From Kitasatospora sp. MAP12-44 (lineage in GTDB: Bacteria; Actinomycetota; Actinomycetes; Streptomycetales; Streptomycetaceae), in the NCBI RefSeq assembly GCF_029892095.1, contig NZ_JARZAE010000004.1, forward strand, positions 682,001-746,000: DNA of 64,000 nucleotides, in the 5' to 3' direction. Positions 30,863 through 38,682 of this stretch are shown piece after piece (positions within the stretch are counted from its first letter, which is position 1; each line of letters starts with the position of its first letter). A program made the position numbers and the translations under genes. The notes under the pieces are model-generated. The model searched no databases, had not been told where the DNA came from, and saw only the letters and a list, made by a program, of their open reading frames with translations.

Positions 30863-31830
30863 CCGCGCACGTCCCCGGCGGCGAGGTCGAGCCAGGTGTA
30901 GCCCTCGATCGCGTCACCGCAGGCCACGTGGGCGGCGTCGACGCCGCCGGCGCCGATCGTCGCCGCGGCGGCCGCGACCTGCAGGACGCCGAGCGCGCCG
31001 TAGGTCTCGCCGAGGCGGGCGGTGAGGTCGACGACGGAGTCCGACTCGTCGGCGATGCCATAGGGCGCGAAGGTCAGGCCCGGGTGATCGGTCGGCACCT
31101 GCGCGGCCGGCGGCAGCGTGCCGCTGTCGCCCAGCATCACCGAGCGCGTTCCGGTGCCGGGCTTGCCGAAGGGGACGGGCTTGCCGAGGGTGCCGGGCTT
31201 GCCGAGGATGACGCAGGCCGCTGCCGCGCGCAGGGTCGGAGTGCCGCGGCGGCCGTAGGTGTGCGGGTCGCGGCTCTTGACCAAGCTCTGGGAGACCTCG
31301 TCCGCCGGCTCCACGCCGACGACGATCGCCTGCTCGGCGCGCCCGGCGCGGATCAGACGGGCGCCGAGGCGGACCGCGTCCAGCCCGGAGGTGGCGCCGT
31401 TGCAGACCATGACGTTCGGGCCGGTGAAGCCGTAGCGCACGGCGATCGTGCTGGCGATGACGTTGCTCGACACGTTCGGCGTCTCCATCGGGCTGACCAC
31501 CCGGTAGTCCTCCCGGCCCACCGCCGCGGCGATGCCGCACACCGTGCGCAGATTGCCCAGGTTGGAGCTGACGACGACGGCGGTGCGGTCGGCCAGTGGC
31601 AGCGGCCCGCCGACCTTGCCCAAGGGCAGCCCGAGCGCGCGGTGCACGGCGCAGAGCGCGAGCCGCGTCGCCGGCTCCTTCATCAACAGGCCCTTGCGAC
31701 CGAGGACTTGCTGGGCCTCCTCGGCCGAGCACATCGGCTCGCCCGGGACCGCCGCGCCACCGGTCTCCCAGACGTTGGCGCCGGGGACGTGGACGGCATA
31801 GGACTGCACAGAAACGCTTCGCTCGCTCAT
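30859..31830 (-). CDS. Short ketosynthase-like / chain-length-factor-like protein
   Basis: A 323-residue thiolase-fold protein, about 70 residues shorter than a normal KS. It keeps a cysteine at the nucleophile position (Cys143 in VCNGATSGLDAV). It has no HGTxTxxND motif, and the second histidine motif GHT is changed to GET (GETYGALGVLQVAAA), as it also is in the CLF at 32938-34119. It therefore looks like the CLF-type partner of the KS encoded just upstream (31827-32954), with which it shares an ATGA overlap. Between the Cys and GET segments is a low-complexity stretch with four repeats of (L/F)GKPG/V. Role inferred: partner subunit of a second KS pair. Confidence 0.8.
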   Translation of the reverse strand: MSERSVSVQSYAVHVPGANVWETGGAAVPGEPMCSAEEAQQVLGRKGLLMKEPATRLALCAVHRALGLPLGKVGGPLPLADRTAVVVSSNLGNLRTVCGIAAAVGREDYRVVSPMETPNVSSNVIASTIAVRYGFTGPNVMVCNGATSGLDAVRLGARLIRAGRAEQAIVVGVEPADEVSQSLVKSRDPHTYGRRGTPTLRAAAACVILGKPGTLGKPVPFGKPGTGTRSVMLGDSGTLPPAAQVPTDHPGLTFAPYGIADESDSVVDLTARLGETYGALGVLQVAAAAATIGAGGVDAAHVACGDAIEGYTWLDLAAGDVRG

Positions 31831-32954
31831 CTCGCGACTCCCACCAGCGCGACGGCGTTCACGCCGCCGAATCCGAACGAGTCGATCTGCGCCACCAGCG
31901 GTCGCGCCGCTCTCGGCGCTCCGGCGACCAGGCCGAGCTGTTCGGCCTCCGGGATCGGCTGCGTCAGGCCGCCGATCGCCGGGACCACGCCGTCGCGCAT
32001 CGCCTGGATCGCGACCACGACCGACATCAGCGCGGCCGCTCCGGACGTGTGACCGACGGCGCCCTTGATGCCGGTCACCAGAGCGTGGCCCAGGGCGTCA
32101 CCGAAGACATCGGTCAGCGCTGCTGCCTCGGCCGGGTCGTTGAGGGCGGTACTGGTGCCGTGCGCGACGACCAGGTCGACCTCGGCGGGGACGACGCCGG
32201 CCCGGCGGTGCGCGTCGCGCATACAGGCGGCGATCCCGGCCGGGTCCGGCGCGGTCTCGTGGTAGGCGTCGCAGGACAGGCCCACGCCGTGCAGCCGGGC
32301 CAGCACCTCGCGGCCTTCGGCGAGCACCGCCTCTTCGGGCTCGATGACTACCGCCGCCGCGCCCTCGCCGAGCAGCACGCCCTCCCGGTCACTGTCGAAG
32401 GGGCGGACGGCAGTGCTGCGGACCGCGCTGCCGCGACCGATGACCGCCAGCAGGCTGTCGGTGATCGAGTCGCAGCCCGCCACGACCACGGCGTCGGCCT
32501 CCCCGGCGGTGAGCAGGTCCGCGCCGACGGCCAAGGCGTAGCCGGACGCGGCGCAGGCGTTGGAGATGGTCAGGACCTCGCCGACCTCGGGCAGCACGCC
32601 GCGCACCACCGCGCCGAAGTGCAGCTCGGGCAGCGTCAGGGCGTCACCCTCGACCCACCACCATTCGGCGTCCGGCAGCTCGCGCAGGCCCGTACCGACG
32701 ACGACCGCCACCCGCTTGCCAACGGTGTCGAGTCCGGCGGCACTCACCGCGCCGGCGACGACCCGGGCCAGCCACCGACTCGCGCGGCGGCCCTCGGCAT
32801 CGTCGGCGATCTCGTAGGCGTGGTCGACTCCCAGCCGCTGGGTGTCGCGACGCAGCGGGCTGACCCCGGTGTCGCCGCGCAGCAGCGCCTGGAACGTGTC
32901 CTCGGCGTCGCCGAGGCAGCTGAGGACGTCGAAGCCGCTAATCGCGATCGGCAC
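31827..32954 (-). CDS. Beta-ketoacyl-ACP synthase (second KS of the type II PKS)
   Basis: A 375-residue ketosynthase with a complete catalytic set: Cys134 (ISNACAASGYAL), the first His in VAHGTSTALND and the second in GAVGHTSGAAAL. The C-terminal IDSFGFGGVNAV block is present. The start chosen is GTG at 32954 (VPIAISGFDVLS) because a GGAG site lies five bases upstream and a longer frame would read through the end of the CLF gene. This gives a 17-base overlap with the CLF. With the following KS-like gene it forms a second KS pair beside the main KS-CLF pair. Confidence 0.88.
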   Translation of the reverse strand: MPIAISGFDVLSCLGDAEDTFQALLRGDTGVSPLRRDTQRLGVDHAYEIADDAEGRRASRWLARVVAGAVSAAGLDTVGKRVAVVVGTGLRELPDAEWWWVEGDALTLPELHFGAVVRGVLPEVGEVLTISNACAASGYALAVGADLLTAGEADAVVVAGCDSITDSLLAVIGRGSAVRSTAVRPFDSDREGVLLGEGAAAVVIEPEEAVLAEGREVLARLHGVGLSCDAYHETAPDPAGIAACMRDAHRRAGVVPAEVDLVVAHGTSTALNDPAEAAALTDVFGDALGHALVTGIKGAVGHTSGAAALMSVVVAIQAMRDGVVPAIGGLTQPIPEAEQLGLVAGAPRAARPLVAQIDSFGFGGVNAVALVGVAR

Positions 32955-34119
32955 GGCGGCTCCACCCCCTGACCACCGCGGCGCCGACCAGTCCCTCGGA
33001 GGTGACCGAGGTGATGATCGACACCGCGCCGTCCAGCTCGGCGTCACAGCGGTGCTCGGCCAGCACCGCGGCGAGCTGCAACGCGCCCGAGGCGCTGTAC
33101 GTCTCGCCGAGCAGGTCCTTGACCGGCAGCACCGTGAACGAGGCGCCCGCGAGCGCGAACTCGATGCCCCGCCGCTCGACCGCGTCCCGGTTCTCCGAGC
33201 CGGCGATCGACGGCGCGACCATCCGCACCTCGGCCGGATCGATCCCGCAGCTGCCGAGCGCCCTGCTGATGCACCCCGCGAGACCGTCGCCCGGATCGAT
33301 GTCCTGGCCGTACAGCCCGGTCTCCACGGCGAGGATCTCCGCGTCGGGCGTGCGTCCGGAGGCACGCACCGCGTGCGCCGGCTCCAGCACGAACGCGGCC
33401 GCGCCCTCGCCGAGCGGCACCCGGTCGCCCTGGCCACCGCGCAGGTGCTCGGCCGCCCAGGCCCGGTGGGGGCTGAACTCCTCGACCGCGCCGGCGACGA
33501 CCGCCTCCACGTAGCCGTTGCGGAGCTGATTGCGCGCGTACTTGAGAACAGCGAGGAAGGAGGCCTGGCCGTCCGAGACCGTCGCGTTGACACCCTTGAG
33601 CTGGTGCCAGATCGCCGCCGAGCTGGCCGCGCCGTTCATCACCGCGTAGGGGAACAGGATCGGATTCACCAGGTACGGCGGGTCGTTGACGATGGTCTCG
33701 GTGATGAAGTCGCACAGCGACTGCACGCCGCCGGTGGTCGAGCCCAGCACGATGCCGACCTCGCCGCGGTTGGCGTCGTCGATCGCCAGGCTGGTGTCCT
33801 TCAGGGCCAGCCCGCAGGTCACCACGGTCAGCGAGGTGGTGCGGTCGAAGAAGCTCGTCCCCTTGCGGCCGAGGTGGTCGCGGACGCTGAAGTCGGTCAG
33901 CGCGCAGGCCTGCTGGACCGGCATCGGGCCCTCGTACATCCCGCTGACATCGCGCAGACCGCTGCGGCGCTCACGCCAGGCCGGGGCGAACTCCTCGGCG
34001 CCGACGCCCAGCGGCGACAGCACGCCCCAGCCGGTGACCGCGAGCGGGACCGACTTCGTCAGGGTGTCGCCTCCCGAGGCGGTGGTGGTGCTCGTGGCGG
34101 TCACTGCGACCTCCCTCAT
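32938..34119 (-). CDS. Chain-length factor (KS-beta) of the highly reducing type II PKS
   Basis: A 393-residue KS homologue in which the nucleophilic cysteine is replaced by Gln185 (VSDGQASFLAVL), the hallmark of CLF/KS-beta subunits. The HGT motif is gone (VAPSIAGSENRD) and GHT is changed to GET (LLGETYSASGAL). ATG at 34119 overlaps the stop of the KS (ATGA), the standard KS-alpha/KS-beta coupling. It should form a heterodimer with that KS and shape the tunnel that limits acyl length. The first 22 residues are Thr/Ser rich and not conserved. Confidence 0.92.
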   Translation of the reverse strand: MREVAVTATSTTTASGGDTLTKSVPLAVTGWGVLSPLGVGAEEFAPAWRERRSGLRDVSGMYEGPMPVQQACALTDFSVRDHLGRKGTSFFDRTTSLTVVTCGLALKDTSLAIDDANRGEVGIVLGSTTGGVQSLCDFITETIVNDPPYLVNPILFPYAVMNGAASSAAIWHQLKGVNATVSDGQASFLAVLKYARNQLRNGYVEAVVAGAVEEFSPHRAWAAEHLRGGQGDRVPLGEGAAAFVLEPAHAVRASGRTPDAEILAVETGLYGQDIDPGDGLAGCISRALGSCGIDPAEVRMVAPSIAGSENRDAVERRGIEFALAGASFTVLPVKDLLGETYSASGALQLAAVLAEHRCDAELDGAVSIITSVTSEGLVGAAVVRGWSRRADRD

Positions 34120-35321
34120 TGGGCTCTCCCGAAGATGGTGATGGCGTTGTTGCCGCCGAACGCGAAGCCGTTGTTCTGGACGATGCGCAGGTCGGCGGCG
34201 CGCGCCTGGTTCGGCACGACGTCGAAGCCGGCGAGTTCGGGTTCCAGCTCGGTGTGGTTGATGGTGGGCGGGATGAAGCCCTGCGCGATGCCCAGCACCG
34301 AGGCGATCGCCCCGAAGCAGCTGGCCGCGCCCATCGTGTGGCCGAGCATCGACTTGATCGAGCTGATCGGCGGCGGGGTGTCGCCGAAGACCTCGCGGAT
34401 CGCGCGGCCCTCCATCGTGTCGTTGGAGGGGGTCCCGGTGCCGTGCGCGGAGATGTAGTCGATCTCCGCGGGCTTGATCCCGGCGTTGCGGTGCGCGCGG
34501 CGCATGCAGTTGGCGATGGAGCCGGAGTCCGGCGAGACCATGTGGGAGGCGTCGCAGCTCAGGCCGTAGCCGAGGACCTCGGCGTAGATGCGCGCGCCGC
34601 GGGCCTTGGCACTGTCGTAGGACTCCAGGAACATCGCCGCGCCGCCCTCGCCGATCAGGATGCCGGAGCGGTTGGCGTCGAACGGCGAGCAGGCTTCCTT
34701 GGTGAGCGCGCCCAGGCGGTAGAAGCCCGCGACGGCGAAGCGGCACATCGCGTCCGCGCCGCCGGCGAGCATGTAGTCCGCCTCACCGTTGCGGATCAGG
34801 TCATAGGCGTAGCCGATCGCGTAGTTGCTGGCCGAGCAGGCGGTGGCCAGGGTGACGGCCTCTCCGGTCAGCCCCAGCTCGCGGTTGACGGCCACCGCCA
34901 TGCGGTAGGAGGGGGTCAGCGCGATCCTCGCGGCGGGCAGCTGCTGCGGGCCTTCGTCGATCCACAGCTTCATGGCGCGCTCGACGACCTGCGACTCGCC
35001 GCTGGTCGTGCCGATCACGGAGCCCGCGCGCGAGGAACGCAGCACCTGGGAGTCGATGCCCGCGTCGTCGACGGCAAGCCGCGCCGCAGCCGCCGCGAAC
35101 ACGCTGGCCGGACCCCACTGCTCCGGCGAGATGTTCCGCACCCAGTGCTCAGGTTCGAACCCGCGCAACTCCCCGGCCATCTTGTGTGGGAAGCCCACCG
35201 GGTCGAAGCTCTCGATCGGGGCGAGCGCGTGCCGGCCGGCCTTCAGCGCGGCGGCGAACTTCTCGGCTCCGATTCCGACGCCGGCCAGAGGCCCGACGCC
35301 GGTGACGACGACGCGGACCAT
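34116..35321 (-). CDS. Beta-ketoacyl-ACP synthase (KS-alpha) of the highly reducing type II PKS
   Basis: A 401-residue FabF-like ketosynthase with a full Cys-His-His set: Cys162 in TACSASNYAIG, His293 in SAHGTGTPSND and His328 in SMLGHTMGAAS. It starts one base after the ACP stop (ATG at 35321) and is coupled to the CLF gene. Unlike aromatic type II PKSs, the cluster has no cyclases or aromatases but does have KR and DH genes, so each extension product would be reduced and dehydrated to give a conjugated polyene. The system resembles ishigamide- and skyllamycin-type highly reducing type II PKSs. Confidence 0.94.
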   Translation of the reverse strand: MVRVVVTGVGPLAGVGIGAEKFAAALKAGRHALAPIESFDPVGFPHKMAGELRGFEPEHWVRNISPEQWGPASVFAAAAARLAVDDAGIDSQVLRSSRAGSVIGTTSGESQVVERAMKLWIDEGPQQLPAARIALTPSYRMAVAVNRELGLTGEAVTLATACSASNYAIGYAYDLIRNGEADYMLAGGADAMCRFAVAGFYRLGALTKEACSPFDANRSGILIGEGGAAMFLESYDSAKARGARIYAEVLGYGLSCDASHMVSPDSGSIANCMRRAHRNAGIKPAEIDYISAHGTGTPSNDTMEGRAIREVFGDTPPPISSIKSMLGHTMGAASCFGAIASVLGIAQGFIPPTINHTELEPELAGFDVVPNQARAADLRIVQNNGFAFGGNNAITIFGRAQ

Positions 35322-35322
35322 G

Positions 35323-35583
35323 TCAGTCGCTCCAGCCGACGCGGGTCTTGACGGTCTCGTAGACCGCCAGCAGGTTCTCCATCTTGGCGAGCTCCTCCTG
35401 CGGGATCTCGACCTTGTACTTCTTCTCGATGCGGGCGAGGATCTCGATGGCGCGCAGCGAGTCGGCCTCGTAGTCGTCGACGAACGAACCGGTCTCGGTG
35501 ATCTCCTCCGGCTCGATCTCCAGCACCTCGGCAATGAGGTCGCGGAGCTCGTCGAGGTGTGCGCTGGCGGCGCTGGTGGTCAT
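35323..35583 (-). CDS. Acyl carrier protein
   Basis: An 86-residue acidic ACP. The phosphopantetheine serine is Ser42 in YEADSLRAIEI. The frame also opens at ATG 35595 (MERI...), but GGAGAG lies over that codon and sits at the right distance (about 8 bases) from ATG 35583 (MTTSAASAHL), which is chosen. It lies directly upstream of the KS gene. A non-coding stretch of 104 bases separates it from the dehydratase and contains a strong palindrome. It would carry the growing polyene chain between KS, KR and DH and deliver it to the NRPS-1 starter C domain. Confidence 0.94.
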   Translation of the reverse strand: MTTSAASAHLDELRDLIAEVLEIEPEEITETGSFVDDYEADSLRAIEILARIEKKYKVEIPQEELAKMENLLAVYETVKTRVGWSD

Positions 35584-35632
35584 GATTCTCTCCATCGGAA
35601 CGCAGTGGTGTGTGCTGAGCGGGGTGGAGCGG

Positions 35633-35652
35633 CCGGCCGCGATCGCGGCCGG
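35633..35652. repeat. 20-bp perfect palindrome in the DH-ACP gap
   Basis: CCGGCCGCGATCGCGGCCGG is its own reverse complement. It lies in the only sizeable gap of the PKS half of the operon, 50 bases upstream of the ACP start. In RNA it would form a 9-10 bp GC hairpin, which could stabilise the ACP-KS-CLF message or act as an attenuator. There is no T-run after it, so it is not an obvious terminator. Confidence 0.6.
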
Positions 35653-35687
35653 AGACTGGGGGCGCCGGCGGTCAGGTGCCGAACGGG

Positions 35688-36164
35688 TCAGCTGCCGAGC
35701 GTGTCGGTCTTTCGCACGACGGCGATGACGGACCCGTAGTCGACGGCGACCTCGCCGTCGATCAGCGTCTGACCGCGCAGGAACGCGTTGTCCCCGACGA
35801 CCTGGTCGATGTGGGCGACGTGGCGCAGGGTGTCACCGGGCCGGGCCTGGCGGTGGAAGGTGACGTCACGGGCGGCGGCGAAGATCAGACTGCCGTCGAG
35901 CTGCTGGCCGTCGCGTCGGATGCTCTCCAGCCACAGCACCGCCCCGCTCTGGCCGAAGGACTCGATGATCAGGGAGCGAGGGTAGGCATAGCGACCGCTG
36001 TCGGTGGTCTCCGCGATCCCGGCATAGCAGGGCTCGGAGCCGGTGACCGCCTTGGTGGTCACGATGCGGGCGTGGTACTCGATCTCCTCGACGGTGTCGA
36101 CCAGCAGGATCGGGTGCCGGTGCGGAAGGATGCCGCGGATGCGTGCGTGGTCGTACAGCATCAT
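35688..36164 (-). CDS. Hotdog dehydratase-like subunit lacking the GHxP histidine (DH1)
   Basis: A 157-158 residue FabZ-like protein with the ILPHRHPILLVD opening block and a YPRSLIIESFGQSGAV helix that keeps the catalytic Glu. The histidine loop that FabZ writes as GHFP..P is replaced by DSGRYAYPRS, so the catalytic His is missing. Two ATGs overlap at 36164 and 36161 (ATGATG); the second sits better behind AAGGGAG, while the first overlaps the DH2 stop (ATGA). It is likely to act with DH2, as in the ApeI/ApeP heterodimer of aryl-polyene synthesis. Function inferred: dehydration of 3-hydroxyacyl-ACP. Confidence 0.85.
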   Translation of the reverse strand: MMLYDHARIRGILPHRHPILLVDTVEEIEYHARIVTTKAVTGSEPCYAGIAETTDSGRYAYPRSLIIESFGQSGAVLWLESIRRDGQQLDGSLIFAAARDVTFHRQARPGDTLRHVAHIDQVVGDNAFLRGQTLIDGEVAVDYGSVIAVVRKTDTLGS

Positions 36165-36604
36165 CGACTCCCTTGCGTCAGGCGGAACTTCAGCTTCAGC
36201 TGCGCGGCCCTCTCACCGGCCGCGGTGCGGCACTCGGCCTTGACGCTCAGCAGGCCGTCACCGGAGCCGGAGTCGAAGTCCGTGGTGCACTCGCAGCGGA
36301 CGTGAAGGGTGTCGCCGGGGAGCATCGGGCTGCTGAAGCGCACCGAGGTGATGGCCGCCAGCTCCAGGTCGAGCGCGCTCTGGAGGGTCTGCTCGACGAG
36401 GATCCGGACGGTCTGCGTCACCGATTCGATGACGAACACCCCGGGGTAGATGGTGAAGTCGGGGTAGTGGCCCTCGAGGTAGGGGTCGTCGGCGCGGATG
36501 GCCTTGGTGGAGGTGATCACCTCGGCGGAGCGGATCTCGTAGGCGTCGACCGCGATCAGCGGCAGCGCGCGGTCCTTCGGCCCGGCTGTCGTCGCGACGC
36601 TCAC
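36161..36604 (-). CDS. Hotdog 3-hydroxyacyl-ACP dehydratase with full catalytic pair (DH2)
   Basis: A 147-residue hotdog protein. The catalytic His is in YLEGHYPDFTIYPG and the Glu follows in VFVIESVTQTV, matching the FabA/FabZ GHFP...E arrangement. GTG at 36604 overlaps the KR stop (GTGA). It should dehydrate 3-hydroxyacyl-ACP to the enoyl form, and the missing enoyl reductase in the operon would leave the double bond in place. A partner subunit, DH1, is encoded immediately downstream. Confidence 0.88.
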   Translation of the reverse strand: MSVATTAGPKDRALPLIAVDAYEIRSAEVITSTKAIRADDPYLEGHYPDFTIYPGVFVIESVTQTVRILVEQTLQSALDLELAAITSVRFSSPMLPGDTLHVRCECTTDFDSGSGDGLLSVKAECRTAAGERAAQLKLKFRLTQGSR

Positions 36605-37368
36605 AGGACGATCCCGCCGTCGACCTGGATCACCTGGCCGGTGATGTAGCCGCCGCGTTCGGAGACCAGGAACGAGACCAGGTCGGCGACCTGCTGCGAC
36701 GTCCCGAACTTCCGCATCGGGACGACCTTCAGCGCCTCGGCCCGGACCTTGTCGGAGAGCCCCGCGGTCATGTCGGTCTCGATGAAGCCGGGCGCGACGA
36801 CATTGACCCGGATGCCGCTCCTGGCGACCTCCTTGGCCAACGACTTGCTCAGGCCGTGCACACCGGCCTTCGAGGCGGCGTAGTTGGTCTGCGCGGCGTT
36901 GCCGTGGACACCGGCCACGGACGAGATGTTGACGACGACGCCTTCCCGGCGCTTCATCATGCCGAACACGACCAGTCGGCAGAAGTTGAAGGTCCCGGTC
37001 AGGTTGGTGTCGATGACCTCGGTCCAGGCCTCCGGCGGCATCAGGACCAGCGGACTGTCGCGCACGATGCCGGCGGAGTTGACCAGCGCGTGGGTCGGCC
37101 CGAGTTCGGCCTCGGCCGCCTTGACGAAAGCCTCGACCGCCGAACCGTCGGCCACATCGCACGGCGCGTGGTAGCACGCCGCGCCCTGCTCGTGCACCAG
37201 GCGTTCGGTCTCCCGCGCGGCCTCGCCGCGTTCGCGGTAGCAGAATGCGATGTCGTAACCGTCGGCGGCCAGCTGCACGGCCACCGCCTGGCCGATGCCA
37301 CGTGACGCGCCGGTGACGATCGCGGAGCGCCGGCCAGCTGCGGCGTGGTGAGCCTCGTTCATATCCAT
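36601..37368 (-). CDS. 3-oxoacyl-ACP reductase (FabG-like ketoreductase) of the PKS
   Basis: A 255-residue SDR. The cofactor loop is TGASRGIG (about 19-26), the NSAG motif is NSAGIVRD, and the catalytic Ser-Tyr-Lys are in NISSVAGV and NYAASKAG. The C-terminus APGFIETDMT...GQVIQVDGGIVL is typical of FabG. It is the first gene of the long operon, starting at ATG 37368; a second ATG two codons later is possible. It would reduce the 3-keto group after each extension. A divergent LysR gene faces it across 182 bases. Confidence 0.93.
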   Translation of the reverse strand: MDMNEAHHAAAGRRSAIVTGASRGIGQAVAVQLAADGYDIAFCYRERGEAARETERLVHEQGAACYHAPCDVADGSAVEAFVKAAEAELGPTHALVNSAGIVRDSPLVLMPPEAWTEVIDTNLTGTFNFCRLVVFGMMKRREGVVVNISSVAGVHGNAAQTNYAASKAGVHGLSKSLAKEVARSGIRVNVVAPGFIETDMTAGLSDKVRAEALKVVPMRKFGTSQQVADLVSFLVSERGGYITGQVIQVDGGIVL

Positions 37369-37550
37369 GACGCCCCGGTGTTGGTGTTGGTGTCCGGCGT
37401 GATGTGACCGAATCTAGGAGGCCGGGCCGGGGGGCAGCCGTTTCGTTCCGGAAGCTGCACCCGGCGGCAGGATGCTGAAGATCCGCCTTGACGCTGGAGC
37501 TGTTCATGCGGAGCGGATGAGAGGAGAGTGCGGTGGGGAGGAATGCACGA
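37369..37550. promoter_or_regulatory. Divergent promoter region between the PKS operon and LysR-1
   Basis: This 182-base gap must hold the promoters for the leftward PKS/NRPS operon and the rightward LysR gene. The reverse complement of AATCTA at about 37413 (TAGATT) is a possible leftward -10 box. TTCCGGAA at 37446-37453 is an 8-bp palindrome that could be part of a LysR-type site. GAGGAGAG and GGGGAGG near 37521 and 37536 serve LysR translation. Assignments are tentative. Confidence 0.45.
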
Positions 37551-38492
37551 ATGGAGCTGGAACTGCGACACCTACGGGTGCTGTGTGCGATTGCCGATGC
37601 GGGGAGCGTGGGGCGGGCCGCCTCGGTGCTGGGGTACTCACAACCGGCCATGAGCACTCAACTCCGGCGGATCGAAGGCTATTTCGGAGAGCCGCTGTTC
37701 GAGCGCAGGGTCTTTGGCGTGGTGCTGACGGAGTACGGCGTCGAGGTGCTGACGCAGGCCCGCGACGTGCTGTCGCGGGCGGACGCGATCGGGCACCGCC
37801 CGCGCGGGAGCGCGGCCGGGACGCGGCAGACCCTGCGGATCGCGGCGACCAACTCCCCGGTGCTGTCCGGCATGGTGGCCCGGATGAGGAACCGGATCCC
37901 GGATCTCGCAGTCACGGTGAGCAGTGTCTACTCGTCCGCGGAGATCGTCGAACTCCTGCAGCAGGGCGAGATCGACGCGGCCATCGCGGTGGACTACCCC
38001 GGCCTGCCGCTGCGGCACTCGGCCGCCGTGACGCATCGCGCGATCGTCACCGAGCCGTGCTTCGTCGCCCTGCCCGCACGCCACCGCCTGCGCCACCGTC
38101 TTGAGGTCACGCTGGCCGACCTGGCCGACGACGCCTGGTTCCTGACCCCGGACGACGGCGCCGGCTGGCCTGGCGTGTTCCACCAGGCCTGCGCGGCGGC
38201 CGGGTTCACTCCGGCGACCGTCCACGAGTTCCTGGGTGACCGGGTCCAGCTGCAGAACATGATCGCCGACGGCCTCGGGGTGTCCGTCGTCCAGGCGACA
38301 CTGCGACCGATGCCCGACGTCCTGGTCAAGCCGCTCACCGGCACACCGCTGTGGACCCGCTATGTGCTGGCCTGGCGCTGCGACGGCTTCGCCGGCGAGG
38401 TCGCGGACACGCTCTTCAGCTGCGCCACCGCGGCCTACCACGACCTCATCGCCCAGTCGTCGCACTTCCAGGCGTGGGCGTCGGGGGCGTAG
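37551..38492 (+). CDS. LysR-family transcriptional regulator (LysR-1)
   Basis: A 313-residue LTTR. The N-terminal winged HTH is MELELRHLRVLCAIADAGSV followed by GRAASVLGYSQPAMSTQLRRIE, and the effector-binding domain runs to the C-terminus. ATG at 37551 is preferred over GTG 37533 because GGGGAGG lies nine bases upstream and the paralogue at 48959-49915 begins with the same MELELRHLR. The two regulators share long blocks, for example WF(L/V)TPDDGAGWPGVF and VHEFLGDR. It is followed by a secreted metallopeptidase gene, an arrangement repeated by the paralogue. It therefore more likely controls the peptidase than the PKS operon, though it is divergent from the latter. Confidence 0.92.
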   Translation: MELELRHLRVLCAIADAGSVGRAASVLGYSQPAMSTQLRRIEGYFGEPLFERRVFGVVLTEYGVEVLTQARDVLSRADAIGHRPRGSAAGTRQTLRIAATNSPVLSGMVARMRNRIPDLAVTVSSVYSSAEIVELLQQGEIDAAIAVDYPGLPLRHSAAVTHRAIVTEPCFVALPARHRLRHRLEVTLADLADDAWFLTPDDGAGWPGVFHQACAAAGFTPATVHEFLGDRVQLQNMIADGLGVSVVQATLRPMPDVLVKPLTGTPLWTRYVLAWRCDGFAGEVADTLFSCATAAYHDLIAQSSHFQAWASGA

Positions 38493-38532
38493 ACCCGCCG
38501 TAGGGCCGTCCACCGTCCAGGGGCATAGCGAA

Positions 38533-38599
38533 CATAACGGGCCGTCAACCTGCGGCATGTTATGGGGTGTCGTGCAAGGTGCTATGTCACACCGTATTG
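38533..38599 (+). promoter_or_regulatory. Conserved element upstream of M9 peptidase 1
   Basis: It holds ATGTTATGG (38557-38565), 15 bases, then GCTATGTCACACCGTATTG (38581-38599), ending 83 bases before the peptidase ATG. The paralogous cassette has ATGTTGTGG, 16 bases, GCTGTGTCCATCCGCATTG, 85 bases before its ATG. An inverted pair CATAAC (38533-38538) / GTTATG (38559-38564) overlaps the first block. It is likely a promoter with a LysR or other operator. Confidence 0.6.
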
Positions 38600-38682
38600 A
38601 ATGCGACCGCGCGGGGTGGAAGCGTCCCTCTCGCGCCTCAGCCAGTCCCCCACACGAGGCGTCCATCCATGAAGGAGCAGAG

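Noticed and set aside
32955..33593. Longer N-terminus for the second KS
   Set aside because: The extension is Arg/Ser-rich read-through of the CLF gene in another frame; GTG 32954 has a good ribosome site and starts at the KS fold.
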